From Flavobacteriales bacterium (lineage in GTDB: Bacteria; Bacteroidota; Bacteroidia; CAIKAF01): 64,000 bases of DNA. Below, one piece after another: positions 52,943-63,100 of the stretch. Position 1 is the first letter of the stretch. The number at the start of each line of letters is the position of its first letter. The notes under the pieces were generated by a model. It was not told the DNA's origin, did no database searches, and saw only the letters and a list, made by a program, of their open reading frames with translations. Made by a program: the position numbers and the translations under genes. Location: positions 93,760 to 157,759 of the forward strand of contig JAOABX010000004.1 of assembly GCA_026418175.1 (NCBI GenBank), written 5' to 3'.

Positions 52943-55840
52943 TTATCCTTTAAAATCCAAAGGAATATAAATTGTAACTTCTGTGCCACCGGTTTTTATA
53001 TTTGAGTATTCAATGCTAAAATAACCCGGATATCGTTCGTTGTATAATTGCAACCTTGCTTGATTAGCCTTTGAGCTAAATGATTTATGCGTGGATGATT
53101 TTTGGTTTATTTGAGCTGAGGCTTCCATCCCGATACCATTGTCTTTAATAATACATTGCAGGGTATTCGTAGTTTCGTTTTTAATAAATTCCATTGAGAG
53201 TATTTTATCTCCAAGTTTATGTAATAAACCATGCCGAATAGCATTTTCTACATAAGGTTGTAATAACAAGGGAGGAATTAGTGTGGTTTCTTTTCTAATT
53301 CCTTCTCCTATTTTTATATCATAACTAAAGTTATCGCCTATGCGTAATTTTTCTAAGTCTAAATACAACTCTAAAATTTGAATTTCATCACTGAGATGAA
53401 TGGCTGGAAGTTCGCTCATTTCTAAAACCTGACGCATTAACTTACTAAACTTGCCAAGATAGGTATTGGCATTTTTTATTTCACCACGCAATACCAAGTA
53501 TTGTATTGAACCCAACGCATTAAATATAAAATGAGGATTCATTTGTGCTTTAATGGAAGTAAGCCGCGATTCTAACGCTTGGGTTTCTAAACGATTTCGG
53601 CGACGAACGTTGCTTACATAATAATAACCAATGATGTATGCAATAATGGCTACTAAAATAATTAACGTGAAATAAAACCACCATCGTTGCCAAAAAGGAG
53701 CCTGAATAGTAAAATTATATCTAAATATATTGCTCTTATAGCCATCTGAATTTTCTGCATAAATTGATAATTCATAATCGCCGGGAGGCAATAAACGATA
53801 TGTAAGAGAAGGTGTAGTTGCCGGAATGAACACTTCTTTTGGGTCATATCCTTTTAAAAAAGATTTGTAAAAAAAATTTCCTCTGTTTCGGAAATTTGTG
53901 GCTTCCATCTGAATGTTCAACTCATTGTTTTTGTATGGAAAAACTCCATGTTTGAGTACATCAATGGGTTGCCCATTATGCATAACACCAAAATAATTCA
54001 TTAATGGGGCAACTTTTTGTTCTGTTTCTATATTCAATGGAAGGGAAATAATACTTGCATTGGTAGCTATATAAAGTTTGTCATCATGCAAGGCTATATC
54101 TCGAAATTCATAATTCCCTAATCCATCTTTGCTACTAATTTCACTTAAAACATGAGTATTTCGGTTTAATTTTATTATTTGATTAGGAGTTAATAGCCAA
54201 TAATTATCATAATGAGGAATTATCTTATGAACAACTGAATTTGTTATAAGGGGAGAATTTGATATTAATTCAGGCTTTTGGTGTTTGTTTAATTTAAATA
54301 TACCCTTTTGTTTTATAGAAAAAATTAATGAACCATCTGTATCAAAATCCATGGCTGTTATTACAACATTAGTTTTATCTATCAATACCGGTAATATTCC
54401 ATGTTTTGTTAATTTAATTAATTCATCGCTAAAGGCTAAATAAAGCGTTTCTAAGGAATCGTTAAAGCAAATAAAACGGGCATTTAAATTTTCTCTTTTC
54501 AAATGTGTAAAAATAAATTCTTCATAACCGCCGGCAATTTTTTCACCGGGTTTTAAATAGTCTGCTAACCAATGTTGTTGTATCTTCTCAACGTCACGAA
54601 CAGGTACCAGTAATCCAAAGTAATTCCACCCCCTGAAGAAAATCCCAAGCTTTGATTGAAACATGGTTTTTATGTTACCTCGGCCTATATATTTTGGTTT
54701 ATTAAAAGGTTTTTTAGTATTCCAAGCATAAAGTCCGCCACTTTCAAATAATAGTCGTTTATTGTCTTTGTCATAAAATACCGTTTGACACTCTTTTTTA
54801 GAAGGCATTTCATGTGAATAAATAATTTTACCCGATTTGCCATCTATATAATATACTTGCCCTACACCCATTACAAATACATTTCCGTTTTCATCGGAAT
54901 ATAGTTTATCGGGCCTGGAATTTAAAGCACTATATTTAAGTTTATACTCAATGGCTTCTGGAAAAGGCACCAGAATTAAGCCGTTTCCAAGGGTTGAAAA
55001 CCAATAGTTGCCTTCACGATCTTTTTCTACATCTGTAATTACTTTATCATTGAATAGAATGCGATTCTGTTTTATGTCCAATGTTCCGCAAAACGAATTA
55101 ATAAATCCACCATTATCAGGAAACGAACAGGTACTGATAAAACATAAATGATTTAATTGATTGCTATTTATATTTATTTGCTCTAATTGATTAAATTGAT
55201 TGATATTATAAATTTTATTATCAGACCTATCAATTATAGCAACTCCTTTTTTCCAGTTAATTCTGTATAACGTATGGTTTAATTTTATTGTTTGAAGAGT
55301 TATTATATTTAATAATTTATTATTTGCTAATATCCATTCTTTATTTATAAAAAATCTACCACCTCCTTCATTAAAAAAATTATTCTTAATGCTAAAACTT
55401 TTTCCAAAAAGATCTGAAATGATAAAATTATTATCTTGTATAATGTATATTGAATCTTCTACAATCAGATAATCTGCAATGAATTTTTTATCAGGCATAA
55501 TTTGTTGCATCACATGGTTATGATACAGAAAAATTCTTCCGTCAAAGGTTAGTCCGTAAATACCTGATTTCGGGTGTTTATGTATATGTGTAATTCCAAA
55601 TATTTCACCATTTGCAGGAAGGCATTGAGTAAAATGAGTTCCGTTAAATTTTACTAAACCTGCATCAGTACCTAGGAATAAATTTTCATCATCCGAAATA
55701 ATCATGTCGTAAATTTCGGTGGATGGTAAACCATCTTCAATTCCAAAGTTATAATGTGGTGGGTCCTGCGCCCAATGCTTTGCAGGATAGCAAATAATTA
55801 GAAATATTAAACATAAGGCCTTTGTGCAGCAAAAATTCAT
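52943..55840 (-). CDS. LytS-type sensor histidine kinase with two-component propeller and Y_Y_Y domain
   Basis: A 965-residue sensor from ATG 55840 (MNFCCTKALCLIFLI; ATG 55855 adds five). The exported part has a propeller of Reg_prop-like units (start GIEDGLPSTEIYDMIISDDE, about 30-640) and a Y_Y_Y domain (about 650-715, PPGDYELSIYAENSDGY), then one membrane segment (about 719-743). The cytoplasmic part has the His_kinase motif QMNPHFIFNALGSIQY (His770), the N-box PPLLLQPYVENAIRHG and the G-box DNGIGM. The His here is the LytS/YehU-type phosphorylation site. The gene lies 39 bases after the LytTR regulator, with which it should form a pair. Confidence 0.93.
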   Translation of the reverse strand: MNFCCTKALCLIFLIICYPAKHWAQDPPHYNFGIEDGLPSTEIYDMIISDDENLFLGTDAGLVKFNGTHFTQCLPANGEIFGITHIHKHPKSGIYGLTFDGRIFLYHNHVMQQIMPDKKFIADYLIVEDSIYIIQDNNFIISDLFGKSFSIKNNFFNEGGGRFFINKEWILANNKLLNIITLQTIKLNHTLYRINWKKGVAIIDRSDNKIYNINQFNQLEQININSNQLNHLCFISTCSFPDNGGFINSFCGTLDIKQNRILFNDKVITDVEKDREGNYWFSTLGNGLILVPFPEAIEYKLKYSALNSRPDKLYSDENGNVFVMGVGQVYYIDGKSGKIIYSHEMPSKKECQTVFYDKDNKRLLFESGGLYAWNTKKPFNKPKYIGRGNIKTMFQSKLGIFFRGWNYFGLLVPVRDVEKIQQHWLADYLKPGEKIAGGYEEFIFTHLKRENLNARFICFNDSLETLYLAFSDELIKLTKHGILPVLIDKTNVVITAMDFDTDGSLIFSIKQKGIFKLNKHQKPELISNSPLITNSVVHKIIPHYDNYWLLTPNQIIKLNRNTHVLSEISSKDGLGNYEFRDIALHDDKLYIATNASIISLPLNIETEQKVAPLMNYFGVMHNGQPIDVLKHGVFPYKNNELNIQMEATNFRNRGNFFYKSFLKGYDPKEVFIPATTPSLTYRLLPPGDYELSIYAENSDGYKSNIFRYNFTIQAPFWQRWWFYFTLIILVAIIAYIIGYYYVSNVRRRNRLETQALESRLTSIKAQMNPHFIFNALGSIQYLVLRGEIKNANTYLGKFSKLMRQVLEMSELPAIHLSDEIQILELYLDLEKLRIGDNFSYDIKIGEGIRKETTLIPPLLLQPYVENAIRHGLLHKLGDKILSMEFIKNETTNTLQCIIKDNGIGMEASAQINQKSSTHKSFSSKANQARLQLYNERYPGYFSIEYSNIKTGGTEVTIYIPLDFKG

Positions 55841-55879
55841 AGTATAAACATACAAAACAAGAATGAGCCTAAAAACAAG

Positions 55880-56635
55880 TTACCTGCCAATTCGTAATGA
55901 ATTGATGGCATCTTCAAATTCTTGTTTTTTATCCCTTGAAATTTTTAGTAATGTACCCGATTGCATTCTCAATATACCTTCACCCTTATTGTAATGCTGA
56001 AAAAAATGCACATTAACAATGTTCGAGCGGTGTATTCGAATAAATCGCTCATCTTTACAAAGAATTTCTTCAAAAATTTTAATGTTTTTGCTTACAAATA
56101 ATTGCGATTTATCTTTTAAATAGATACGGGTATATGCACCTTCAGCTTCAATATATTCTATAGTTTCGGTTTCTACAAAAGCTAATCCATCTGAAATTGG
56201 AAGCGCAATCTTTTTTATGTGATTAGATAATGAATTCTCTTTGAGGGTTTGAATTTTTTTTAGTAAAAGTTCTTTATCCTGCCTGATTTTGGCTTTTTCC
56301 ACAGCCGACTTAAGGGCATCTTCTTCTATCGGTTTTAATAAATAATCTACTGCACTAACTTCAAAGGCCTTCAATGCATATTGACTGTATGCTGTGGTAA
56401 ATATGACGCTAAATTCAGGTTCAGTAATGAATTTAAATAAATCGAAACCTGAATAAACAGGCATTTCAATATCTAAAAATACTATATCCGGCTTGTGTTT
56501 GTTGATGGCTAATACCCCATCAGGCACTGATGTGCATTTCTCAAGTACATGAATATCCGGACAGTGGTTTTTTAATAAAAATTCCAAAGCCAGGGCCGCA
56601 TTCAGTTCATCTTCGATGATTATGGCTTTATACAT
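55880..56635 (-). CDS. LytTR-family response regulator
   Basis: A 251-residue regulator: receiver (about 1-120) with acid pair E8-D9, phosphoacceptor D55 (FLDIEMPVYSGFDLF) and the K in LKPIEEDAL, then a LytTR DNA-binding domain (about 145-245, IEAEGAYTRIYLKDKSQLFV, RFIRIHRSNIVNVHFFQHYN). All catalytic receiver residues are present. It is the first gene of the unit with the kinase and is divergent from the secreted-protein genes at 56849. LytTR proteins usually bind paired direct repeats with two-turn spacing, and such motifs lie in the intergenic region. Confidence 0.93.
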   Translation of the reverse strand: MYKAIIIEDELNAALALEFLLKNHCPDIHVLEKCTSVPDGVLAINKHKPDIVFLDIEMPVYSGFDLFKFITEPEFSVIFTTAYSQYALKAFEVSAVDYLLKPIEEDALKSAVEKAKIRQDKELLLKKIQTLKENSLSNHIKKIALPISDGLAFVETETIEYIEAEGAYTRIYLKDKSQLFVSKNIKIFEEILCKDERFIRIHRSNIVNVHFFQHYNKGEGILRMQSGTLLKISRDKKQEFEDAINSLRIGR

Positions 56636-56688
56636 GTTTTTTTTACAATTCTAAGTTAACTATTTGTTACCTCATTACACAATTTTAC

Positions 56689-56782
56689 GAATGGTTGTTT
56701 TTATTTAATAAATGGTTAACTACGATAGTTCCAATCGCTTTATTAATAAAACAAACCACTTGTTAACCCAAAACAACCATTC
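56689..56782. promoter_or_regulatory. Candidate LytTR operator: 13-bp inverted repeat plus 21-bp-spaced motifs
   Basis: GAATGGTTGTTTT (56689-56701) and its exact reverse complement (56770-56782) face each other across 68 bases. Within it ATGGTTGTT (56691-56699) and ATGGTTAAC (56712-56720) start 21 bases apart, two helix turns, the spacing expected for a LytTR dimer; GTTAAC recurs at 56763-56768. The bases do not fully fit the published LytTR consensus that I remember, so the assignment is by position and spacing. Confidence 0.55.
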
Positions 56783-56794
56783 ATTAAATACTGC

Positions 56795-56825
56795 TTGTCC
56801 GAATTTCTTACAGAACATACTTTCG
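56795..56825 (+). promoter_or_regulatory. Predicted promoter of the secreted-protein pair
   Basis: TTG (56795-56797) and TACTTTCG (56818-56825; one mismatch to TAnnTTTG) with a 20-base spacer, 23 bases before the start at 56849. The nearest arm of the inverted repeat ends 12 bases before the -33 box, a position suited to an activator. Confidence 0.5.
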
Positions 56826-56848
56826 TGTAGTTAATTAAAGTTTTAGAG

Positions 56849-58135
56849 ATGAAAATTTTTCTATTTATTTTTAATTTTCTCGTATTAACTCAGCTGTTTG
56901 TTATTGCTCAAAGCCAATCGGCATTGCTCAAAGACCTTAATGCTACAGATATATATGTACTGAAAATTGAATATAATTCAAGTAGTTATGGCAATAGATA
57001 CTTTACCTCATTATTGGAAAAAAAATGGCCATTTTCAATACAACGAGATGAAAAAGGATGGATTGAAAAAATTATTCTGGTAAGGTCTGGTGTACTAGAA
57101 GAGGTTTTTTTGCCAGATATTAAAGCCCACCCCATTTATTTTACCGACAATAAAAATCGTTTAGGATATATTCAGGGAATCTTTATTTATTATACTAGTT
57201 CAGATGATGTAAGCAATATTAAGTATTTTTTTAGTACCGATAAAGATAAGCTAACCAAGTTAACCGATGATGGAATAACAAAATTAAAAGAGGATTTTAT
57301 ATACTATTTATTAAAAGAGCGAGAAGTGCAAGCCAATGCTAAAACTGAGTTAATTGCTAACAAAGAAAAAGAATTAGAAGCTGAAAAAGCTAAAAATTCA
57401 ATCAAAGGCAAAAACATTACAAAGCTCGAAGTAGTTTGGGAAACAAAGGAAAGTGAAACAGGGCTGGATAGTAAAATTTTTTATGGAATTAAAGCGTATG
57501 ATGCCAACGGTTCAGTGTATTCAACAAGTAATTTAGGCGGTAAATTACCATGGGATGATTTTGAAATTACGTGTAAAGGAGCTGGCCCTGGACATGAATT
57601 TTTAATGGTGCCTGCTAATTGCGAAAATTTAAGTAATGACTATGTTACTTTAACTGTAAAAAGTAAACATCATACAAACTTAATTACATCAAGCAAGATT
57701 AAATTGTCATATGTAACTCCTGTCAATATTGTGTATTCAGGAAATGGTTCTATCCCTGGTAATTCAGATAGGGCTTGCAGTGGTAAATCAGGCATGGATT
57801 TATTTTTATGGACTACTGTATCGGCAGATGGAAGTTTAAACCTGGTACAAGTGAAAGATGCAGCCGGCAATGTGTTGCATAAAATAAAAGTTAAACCGGG
57901 AGTTCCGGTCAATGTATTCACAAGAGGAGCAGGGGGGTGCAGCGGTGCAAATAAAGTACCCGGGCATGGAGGAGATGGAGGAGATGTAACAATTTATAAA
58001 TCGCCGGGCATGGATATTTCGTTTATACAAATTTTTAATAATGGCGGTAAGGCCGGTAAAGGAAGCGGATATGCTAAGGATGGGGAAGATGGTAACATTA
58101 TTGAAAAAGTACAACAAGTCAGTTTAAATTTTTAA
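56849..58135 (+). CDS. Secreted protein of unknown family, glycine-rich C-terminal part
   Basis: A 428-residue exported protein (signal peptide about 1-20, MKIFLFIFNFLVLTQLFVIA). Regions in order are a mixed N-terminal domain (about 25-150), a charged coiled-coil-like linker (about 155-190, EKELEAEKAKNSIKGKNITK), a beta-rich domain (about 195-290) and a C-terminal region (about 290-428). The last region holds a run rich in Gly and Asp (GAGGCSGANKVPGHGGDGGD, then GGKAGKGSGYAKDGEDGN), like a repeat-tipped beta structure. I recognise no family, no sorting domain and no catalytic motif. It is 213 bases from, and divergent to, the LytTR gene, and 30 bases before the next secreted-protein gene. Confidence 0.75.
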   Translation: MKIFLFIFNFLVLTQLFVIAQSQSALLKDLNATDIYVLKIEYNSSSYGNRYFTSLLEKKWPFSIQRDEKGWIEKIILVRSGVLEEVFLPDIKAHPIYFTDNKNRLGYIQGIFIYYTSSDDVSNIKYFFSTDKDKLTKLTDDGITKLKEDFIYYLLKEREVQANAKTELIANKEKELEAEKAKNSIKGKNITKLEVVWETKESETGLDSKIFYGIKAYDANGSVYSTSNLGGKLPWDDFEITCKGAGPGHEFLMVPANCENLSNDYVTLTVKSKHHTNLITSSKIKLSYVTPVNIVYSGNGSIPGNSDRACSGKSGMDLFLWTTVSADGSLNLVQVKDAAGNVLHKIKVKPGVPVNVFTRGAGGCSGANKVPGHGGDGGDVTIYKSPGMDISFIQIFNNGGKAGKGSGYAKDGEDGNIIEKVQQVSLNF

Positions 58136-58165
58136 AACAATCAATAAATTTTAAATCACAATCAA

Positions 58166-59398
58166 ATGAAAACTAAGCAATTTTCACTAGCTGCAGCTAT
58201 TGTTTTATTTTCAGTAAGCACTGTAACTTCGCAAGGAATTTTAGGTGGCCTTTTTGGTGGTAACAATAAAAACAACAAAGGAACGAAAGAAGAAAGTAAA
58301 ATTAAACCCGTACAGGTGCCACTACCAACTACTGAATTTTCTGACCCTACGGGCTTTTCGGGCACATATCATATTAAAGACACCCTTTGGTTTGATAAAG
58401 ATGGACGAAATTGTGAAATTTTTACTAATGGCTGTACCTATAAATGGACAGATGAAAAAGGTAATCCCTATTTTTCCAATATCGTAAAATTTCATTATAT
58501 AAAAGAAGAGAATGATAATTTGGTTAATAAGATAGTTGTTTATTTGAATAATAAGATAAGTAAAGATGCCTATAAATTAGATGAAACATTTTTAAAAAAT
58601 ACGGGCCTTTATAGTTTTGTTGAATATTATGGTTCTGATGTAAGAGCATATATTCAAATTGCAGAAGGAATTGTAGTTTATACCTATGGCTCAAATAAAG
58701 ATTATTCTGATGCAAATATTTTCCGTGTTTTTGCTAAAGACAGAAGTAAATTAGATGAGTTTGATAAAGAAACTTGTTTAGCTCTTTTACAAAAGAAACT
58801 TAATGAAGGAAAGACTAAAGAAGCAGAAGCAACCAAAGCAAAGCTTATGGGAAATGATGTATATAAACAAATGAAAGGTAAAATAGGTTTTGTAAACCAT
58901 CATGGTAACACCGGAGCCTTGTATGGTACTATATCTGAAAAAATGGATGTGTTTATTTCATCTGTTGAAATTGGTAAACCGGTGTATTATCGTGCTTATT
59001 ATAACGATATTCCTTCATTAAAATGTGCTGATTGTAAAAAGAATGTTATATTTGAAATTGAAGGTAATAAAATTTCATTGGCTGAACTCAGAAAAAAATC
59101 TTCAGCTTGGCAAAGCAAAATTGGAAATTTAGATAAAGCTGACAATGATTTTTATTCCATGTGTCCTACTTTGCTGAATAGAAGCTATAGTAATTATGCT
59201 GTGTTGTATTTATTATATCAAATCAAATCAAAATTTGCTGACGGTAAATCATTCAAATGTAAAGTAACCATTACCAATTATCGCGATGGAGTGGATGTGG
59301 AAGAGTTAGCAACCGGAACAATAAATTTAGTATATAAAAGTGCAAATAGTGCCGATGTTGATGCTTTAATGGAATTGGTTGAAAAGGTTGAAAATTAA
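58166..59398 (+). CDS. Secreted protein of unknown family
   Basis: A 410-residue exported protein: signal peptide (about 1-22, MKTKQFSLAAAIVLFSVSTV), then a Gly/Asn/Lys-rich segment (GILGGLFGGNNKNNKGTKEE, about 24-46) followed by a mixed alpha/beta body. It has several Cys pairs (NCEIFTNGC, KCADCKK, then the Cys of YSMCPT), which suggest disulfides or a metal site. There is no T9SS sorting domain and I recognise no family. The 30-base gap to the upstream gene and the shared terminator suggest a two-gene operon, and the pair is likely a target of the adjacent LytTR system (inference). Confidence 0.72.
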   Translation: MKTKQFSLAAAIVLFSVSTVTSQGILGGLFGGNNKNNKGTKEESKIKPVQVPLPTTEFSDPTGFSGTYHIKDTLWFDKDGRNCEIFTNGCTYKWTDEKGNPYFSNIVKFHYIKEENDNLVNKIVVYLNNKISKDAYKLDETFLKNTGLYSFVEYYGSDVRAYIQIAEGIVVYTYGSNKDYSDANIFRVFAKDRSKLDEFDKETCLALLQKKLNEGKTKEAEATKAKLMGNDVYKQMKGKIGFVNHHGNTGALYGTISEKMDVFISSVEIGKPVYYRAYYNDIPSLKCADCKKNVIFEIEGNKISLAELRKKSSAWQSKIGNLDKADNDFYSMCPTLLNRSYSNYAVLYLLYQIKSKFADGKSFKCKVTITNYRDGVDVEELATGTINLVYKSANSADVDALMELVEKVEN

Positions 59399-59417
59399 TA
59401 TAGATTGCAAGGAAGGG

Positions 59418-59447
59418 AAAGGGAATCGGATACCGGTTCCCTTTTTT
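59418..59447. terminator. Terminator between the secreted-protein operon and yifB
   Basis: AAAGGGAATCGG (59418-59429) pairs with CCGGTTCCCTTT (59433-59444) with one G-T pair and an ATA loop, then T-run. Confidence 0.87.
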
Positions 59448-59450
59448 GTT

Positions 59451-60989
59451 TCATCCGGCCCAGCCTTCACGGTCTAAGCTGCGGTATTGAATAGCTTCTG
59501 CAACGTGTTCTGGTTTTATTTCTTCGCTTTGTGCCAAATCAGCTATAGTACGCGAAACTTTAAGAATTCGGTCATAAGCACGAGCTGAAAGTTTGAGTCG
59601 TTGCATGGCTGTTTTTAATAAATTTTGAGCAAGTGGACTTATGACACATATCTCTTGCAAAAGCTTGGCATTCATTTGTGCATTGGCATAAATACCTGGG
59701 AATTTTGAAAATCGTTGTTTTTGAATTTCACGGGCCTTCATTACACGTTCGCGAATTTGTAAACTACTTTCAGCTGAACGTTGCCGGCTCAGCTCTTCAA
59801 AGGGAACCGGAGTTACTTCAACGTGTAAATCTATACGATCTAATAGCGGTCCAGATATTTTATTCAAATAGCGTTGTACAGCACCCGGAGGACATACACA
59901 TTCTTTTTCCGGATGATTATAGTTACCGCAAGGGCAAGGATTCATAGACGCAATAAGCATAAAGCTGGCAGGATATTCTACCGAAAATTTAGCCCTGGAA
60001 ATTGTTACTACGCGATCTTCTAATGGTTGGCGCAATACTTCGAGTACAGAGCGTTTAAACTCTGGTAGTTCGTCCAAAAACAATACCCCATTGTGGGCCA
60101 ATGAAATTTCACCAGGCTGTGGATTGGCACCACCACCTACCAAAGCTACATCGCTTATTGTATGGTGCGGCGATCGAAATGGCCGCATGCTGATTAGCCC
60201 TTTGTGTTTGCCTAGTTTTCCAGCAACAGAATGAATTTTGGTTGTTTCCAATGCTTCATGCAGCGTCATGGGTGGCAGTATCGAAGGAATCCGTTTTGCC
60301 AACATAGTCTTTCCTGCTCCCGGTGGTCCAATCAAAATAGCGTTATGACTTCCGGCTGCTGCAATTTCCAGTGCTCGCTTAATGTTTTCTTGTCCTTTTA
60401 CTTCGTTAAAATCAAAGGGGAGTTGTTCTAAGCTATGAAAAAATTCTTCCCGGGTATCAAAGGTTATAGGCGTAAGTGTTTTATTACCATTGAGAAATTC
60501 TACAACCTCTTTCAAATTTTTTACTCCATATACTTCAATACCTTGTACAATGGCTGCTTCATGCGAATTTTGTTCAGGTAGTAAGATGCCTCTCATTTTA
60601 TCTTGCCGAGCCTGAATAGCAATGGGCAATGCACCTTTTATCGGGCGAATTTCCCCATCAAGCGATAATTCTCCCATCAAAATGTATTCTCCCAGCCGTT
60701 GGGTTTGCATTTGCTCTGTGGCCGCAATAATTCCAATTGCTATAGGTAAATCATACGCAGATCCTTCTTTTCGAATATCGGCCGGAGCTAAGTTGATGGT
60801 GATTTTTTTTCCGGGTATTCTAAATCCATTGTTTTTTAATGCAGCTTCAACTCGTTGCTGACTTTCTTTTACGGCATTATCGGGTAGGCCAACCATAAAA
60901 AATTTGGTTCCTGTTGATACATTAGTTTCAACAGTAATTTGAATGGCATTAACTCCAAATACGGCTGACCCAAAAGTTTTTACCAGCAT
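59451..60989 (-). CDS. YifB/ComM-family Mg-chelatase-like AAA+ ATPase
   Basis: A 512-residue AAA+ protein. The N-terminal part (about 1-165) is the ChlI-like/Lon-protease-fold region ([20 protein letters not shown]). The ATPase core follows with Walker [20 protein letters not shown], Walker [12 protein letters not shown] and sensor [25 protein letters not shown] is the cysteine cluster. The C-terminal Mg-chelatase domain (about 410-512) ends the protein. ComM-type helicases promote branch migration during natural transformation; other family members are uncharacterised. It is a single gene. Confidence 0.92.
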   Translation of the reverse strand: MLVKTFGSAVFGVNAIQITVETNVSTGTKFFMVGLPDNAVKESQQRVEAALKNNGFRIPGKKITINLAPADIRKEGSAYDLPIAIGIIAATEQMQTQRLGEYILMGELSLDGEIRPIKGALPIAIQARQDKMRGILLPEQNSHEAAIVQGIEVYGVKNLKEVVEFLNGNKTLTPITFDTREEFFHSLEQLPFDFNEVKGQENIKRALEIAAAGSHNAILIGPPGAGKTMLAKRIPSILPPMTLHEALETTKIHSVAGKLGKHKGLISMRPFRSPHHTISDVALVGGGANPQPGEISLAHNGVLFLDELPEFKRSVLEVLRQPLEDRVVTISRAKFSVEYPASFMLIASMNPCPCGNYNHPEKECVCPPGAVQRYLNKISGPLLDRIDLHVEVTPVPFEELSRQRSAESSLQIRERVMKAREIQKQRFSKFPGIYANAQMNAKLLQEICVISPLAQNLLKTAMQRLKLSARAYDRILKVSRTIADLAQSEEIKPEHVAEAIQYRSLDREGWAG

Positions 60990-61076
60990 GAGCCCTTAAA
61001 TTGCATCTTATCAAAAATAGAAAAAATAAGAACGGCTTTATTTACTCTGAATAAAACTAAAATAAGATAAAAATTC

Positions 61077-63071
61077 TTATTTTTTATTACCTCCGCCATA
61101 GCGCTGGCGTGCTTGTTCCTGACGGATTTTTTGCATTTCTTCTACCCGCTGCTGCCACTTGGATTTTTTCATGGGCCTTTTCTTATTCTCTTCAATGATT
61201 AAGCGGAGCTTTTCTTCATTGATAAAGAACTTACGAATAATTAAAGTAAGTAAAATGCTGATGATGTTTGATAAAAAGTAATAATAACTCAGGGCAGCAC
61301 TGTAATTGTTTAATATACCTAAGAATAAAATGGGCATGATAAACATCATAATTTTCATTTGTTGTGCCTGAATCCCTCCGGTATTCATCTGTGCACTGCT
61401 CATCCAGGTATATATCATGGTAGTAGCTGTCATCAATAAAGTAAATAAGCTTACATGGCTACCGTAAAAAGGTATATGGAAAGGAAGTTGTAGGATAGAA
61501 TCATACGTAGAAAGGTCATTGGCCCATAAAAAACCTTGTTGGCGAAGTTCAATGGCAGCGGGAAAGAAGCTGAACATAGCCAGTAGAATTGGCATTTGTA
61601 GTAATGCAGGAATACAACCGGAAAGCGGGCTTACTCCGGCGCGGCGATAAAGTTGCATGATTGCCTGCTGTTTTTCCAATGCCTGTTCCGGCTTAAATTT
61701 GGCTGAAATTTCGTCAATATCCGGTTTAAGAATTCGCATCTTGGCGCTGGATACAAAGGTTTTGTATGTAATAGGAGAGAGAAGTAATTTAATGATAATG
61801 GTAAGCAACAAAATGATTAATCCATATCCCAGGTGCATTTTATCAAAGAAATTAAACACCGGTATAATCAGGTATTTGTTTACCCAGCTAAAAATAAATA
61901 TAACACCTAAATCGATTTGGTCTTCCAAATCCATTTTATATTTCTTAAGCGTATTGTAATGATTAGGACCTAAATACATTTGCATGACAAATGTTTCCTG
62001 AGGCTGATAATTGTATGGAATGGACAATTCTGCATGATATGCCAGGTTTATGAACGGGTTATTGTCTGAAGGAGCAACTGATTCAGCCGGAAACGGATAA
62101 TCTTTAAAACCATCTTTAGCAATTAGTGCTGTGGAGAAAAATTGTTGTTTAAAAGAAATCCATTGAATTTCACGTTCGATTTTCTTTTTACCCGGCCCTC
62201 CACCGCGTTTTACACGGTATATATCACCGTCTGTTCCTTTATAGAAAATATTGCTACGGTCGCGTTCATTGGTAACATCTCGTTCCTGCGAAGGGGTAAC
62301 TTGAGTCCAGCTAAATGGCAAATCACCTTGATTGGCATCCAATACTTTTTCTAAATTCACAAAATTTATATCAAAGTCAATCATATAGTCATTGCCTTTG
62401 ATGGTATATTGAAATTCGATGTATTTATTGGGGTCGTTATTAGCAAAAGCTTTCATACTTACTACAGCCAATTGCTCGCCCCGGATGGTTTGTGAAGGTG
62501 TTTCAGTTGTAAAGAAAAGGTCGGCAGTGTTGATTTGCCGGTTCCCACTAAATAGGGTTAAATTATAACCCGAAAGTTCTTCTAAAAATAGCTTTAATGT
62601 ATCAGGTTGTAGTTCAATATATTTTTTCTTGTAGGTTTGATATCCAAGCAGTTGTACACGGTAAATTTTACCACCTTTTGGACTGAAGAATAAAACAAAT
62701 TTTTCAGTTTCAATACGAACTAAATCATCATTACCATTGGCATGGGCTGCAAACGGACCAAATAATTGTGCTGCCTGTGCTTTATGAATTGAGTCTATTA
62801 CAGCCTGTTTTACAGAATCAGGGAGCGCTGCTAACAAAGTATCTGGAACTAATGGCTCAGCTTCCGCTGCTTTAATCTTAGCTGCTTCTTCAGCCAAACG
62901 AATCGAATCTTGCACTGCTTTTTCACGCTCTACTAATGCAATTGAATCACGTATATGCTGGGCACGCTGCCTTTCTTTTTCAATTTCTTCAGCCGAAGGC
63001 TTCATCACTAACCACCATCCTACCAGAATTACTCCAATCAATAATAAGCCAACTAATGTTTTTCTATCCAT
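61077..63071 (-). CDS. yidC: Membrane protein insertase YidC
   Basis: A 664-residue YidC of the Gram-negative type, with an N-terminal membrane anchor (about 5-23), a charged Ala/Glu-rich coiled stretch (about 30-75) and a large periplasmic P1 domain (about 100-370). The conserved insertase core (about 385-620) has hydrophobic segments and the motifs YGLIILLLTIIIKLLLSPIT, VSPLSGCIPALLQMPILLAM and IYTWMSSAQMN. A basic tail rich in Arg/Gln/Lys (about 625-664) may contact ribosomes. The gene is divergent from the TonB receptor at 63289. Confidence 0.96.
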   Translation of the reverse strand: MDRKTLVGLLLIGVILVGWWLVMKPSAEEIEKERQRAQHIRDSIALVEREKAVQDSIRLAEEAAKIKAAEAEPLVPDTLLAALPDSVKQAVIDSIHKAQAAQLFGPFAAHANGNDDLVRIETEKFVLFFSPKGGKIYRVQLLGYQTYKKKYIELQPDTLKLFLEELSGYNLTLFSGNRQINTADLFFTTETPSQTIRGEQLAVVSMKAFANNDPNKYIEFQYTIKGNDYMIDFDINFVNLEKVLDANQGDLPFSWTQVTPSQERDVTNERDRSNIFYKGTDGDIYRVKRGGGPGKKKIEREIQWISFKQQFFSTALIAKDGFKDYPFPAESVAPSDNNPFINLAYHAELSIPYNYQPQETFVMQMYLGPNHYNTLKKYKMDLEDQIDLGVIFIFSWVNKYLIIPVFNFFDKMHLGYGLIILLLTIIIKLLLSPITYKTFVSSAKMRILKPDIDEISAKFKPEQALEKQQAIMQLYRRAGVSPLSGCIPALLQMPILLAMFSFFPAAIELRQQGFLWANDLSTYDSILQLPFHIPFYGSHVSLFTLLMTATTMIYTWMSSAQMNTGGIQAQQMKIMMFIMPILFLGILNNYSAALSYYYFLSNIISILLTLIIRKFFINEEKLRLIIEENKKRPMKKSKWQQRVEEMQKIRQEQARQRYGGGNKK

Positions 63072-63092
63072 TTTTTATTCAATTGAGGGTCG

Positions 63093-63100
63093 CAAACCTA
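63093..63100 (-). promoter_or_regulatory. Possible -7 element (TAGGTTTG, minus strand) of yidC
   Basis: Exact TAnnTTTG match on the minus strand, 21 bases before the yidC start at 63071. The -33 side is not convincing. Confidence 0.4.
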
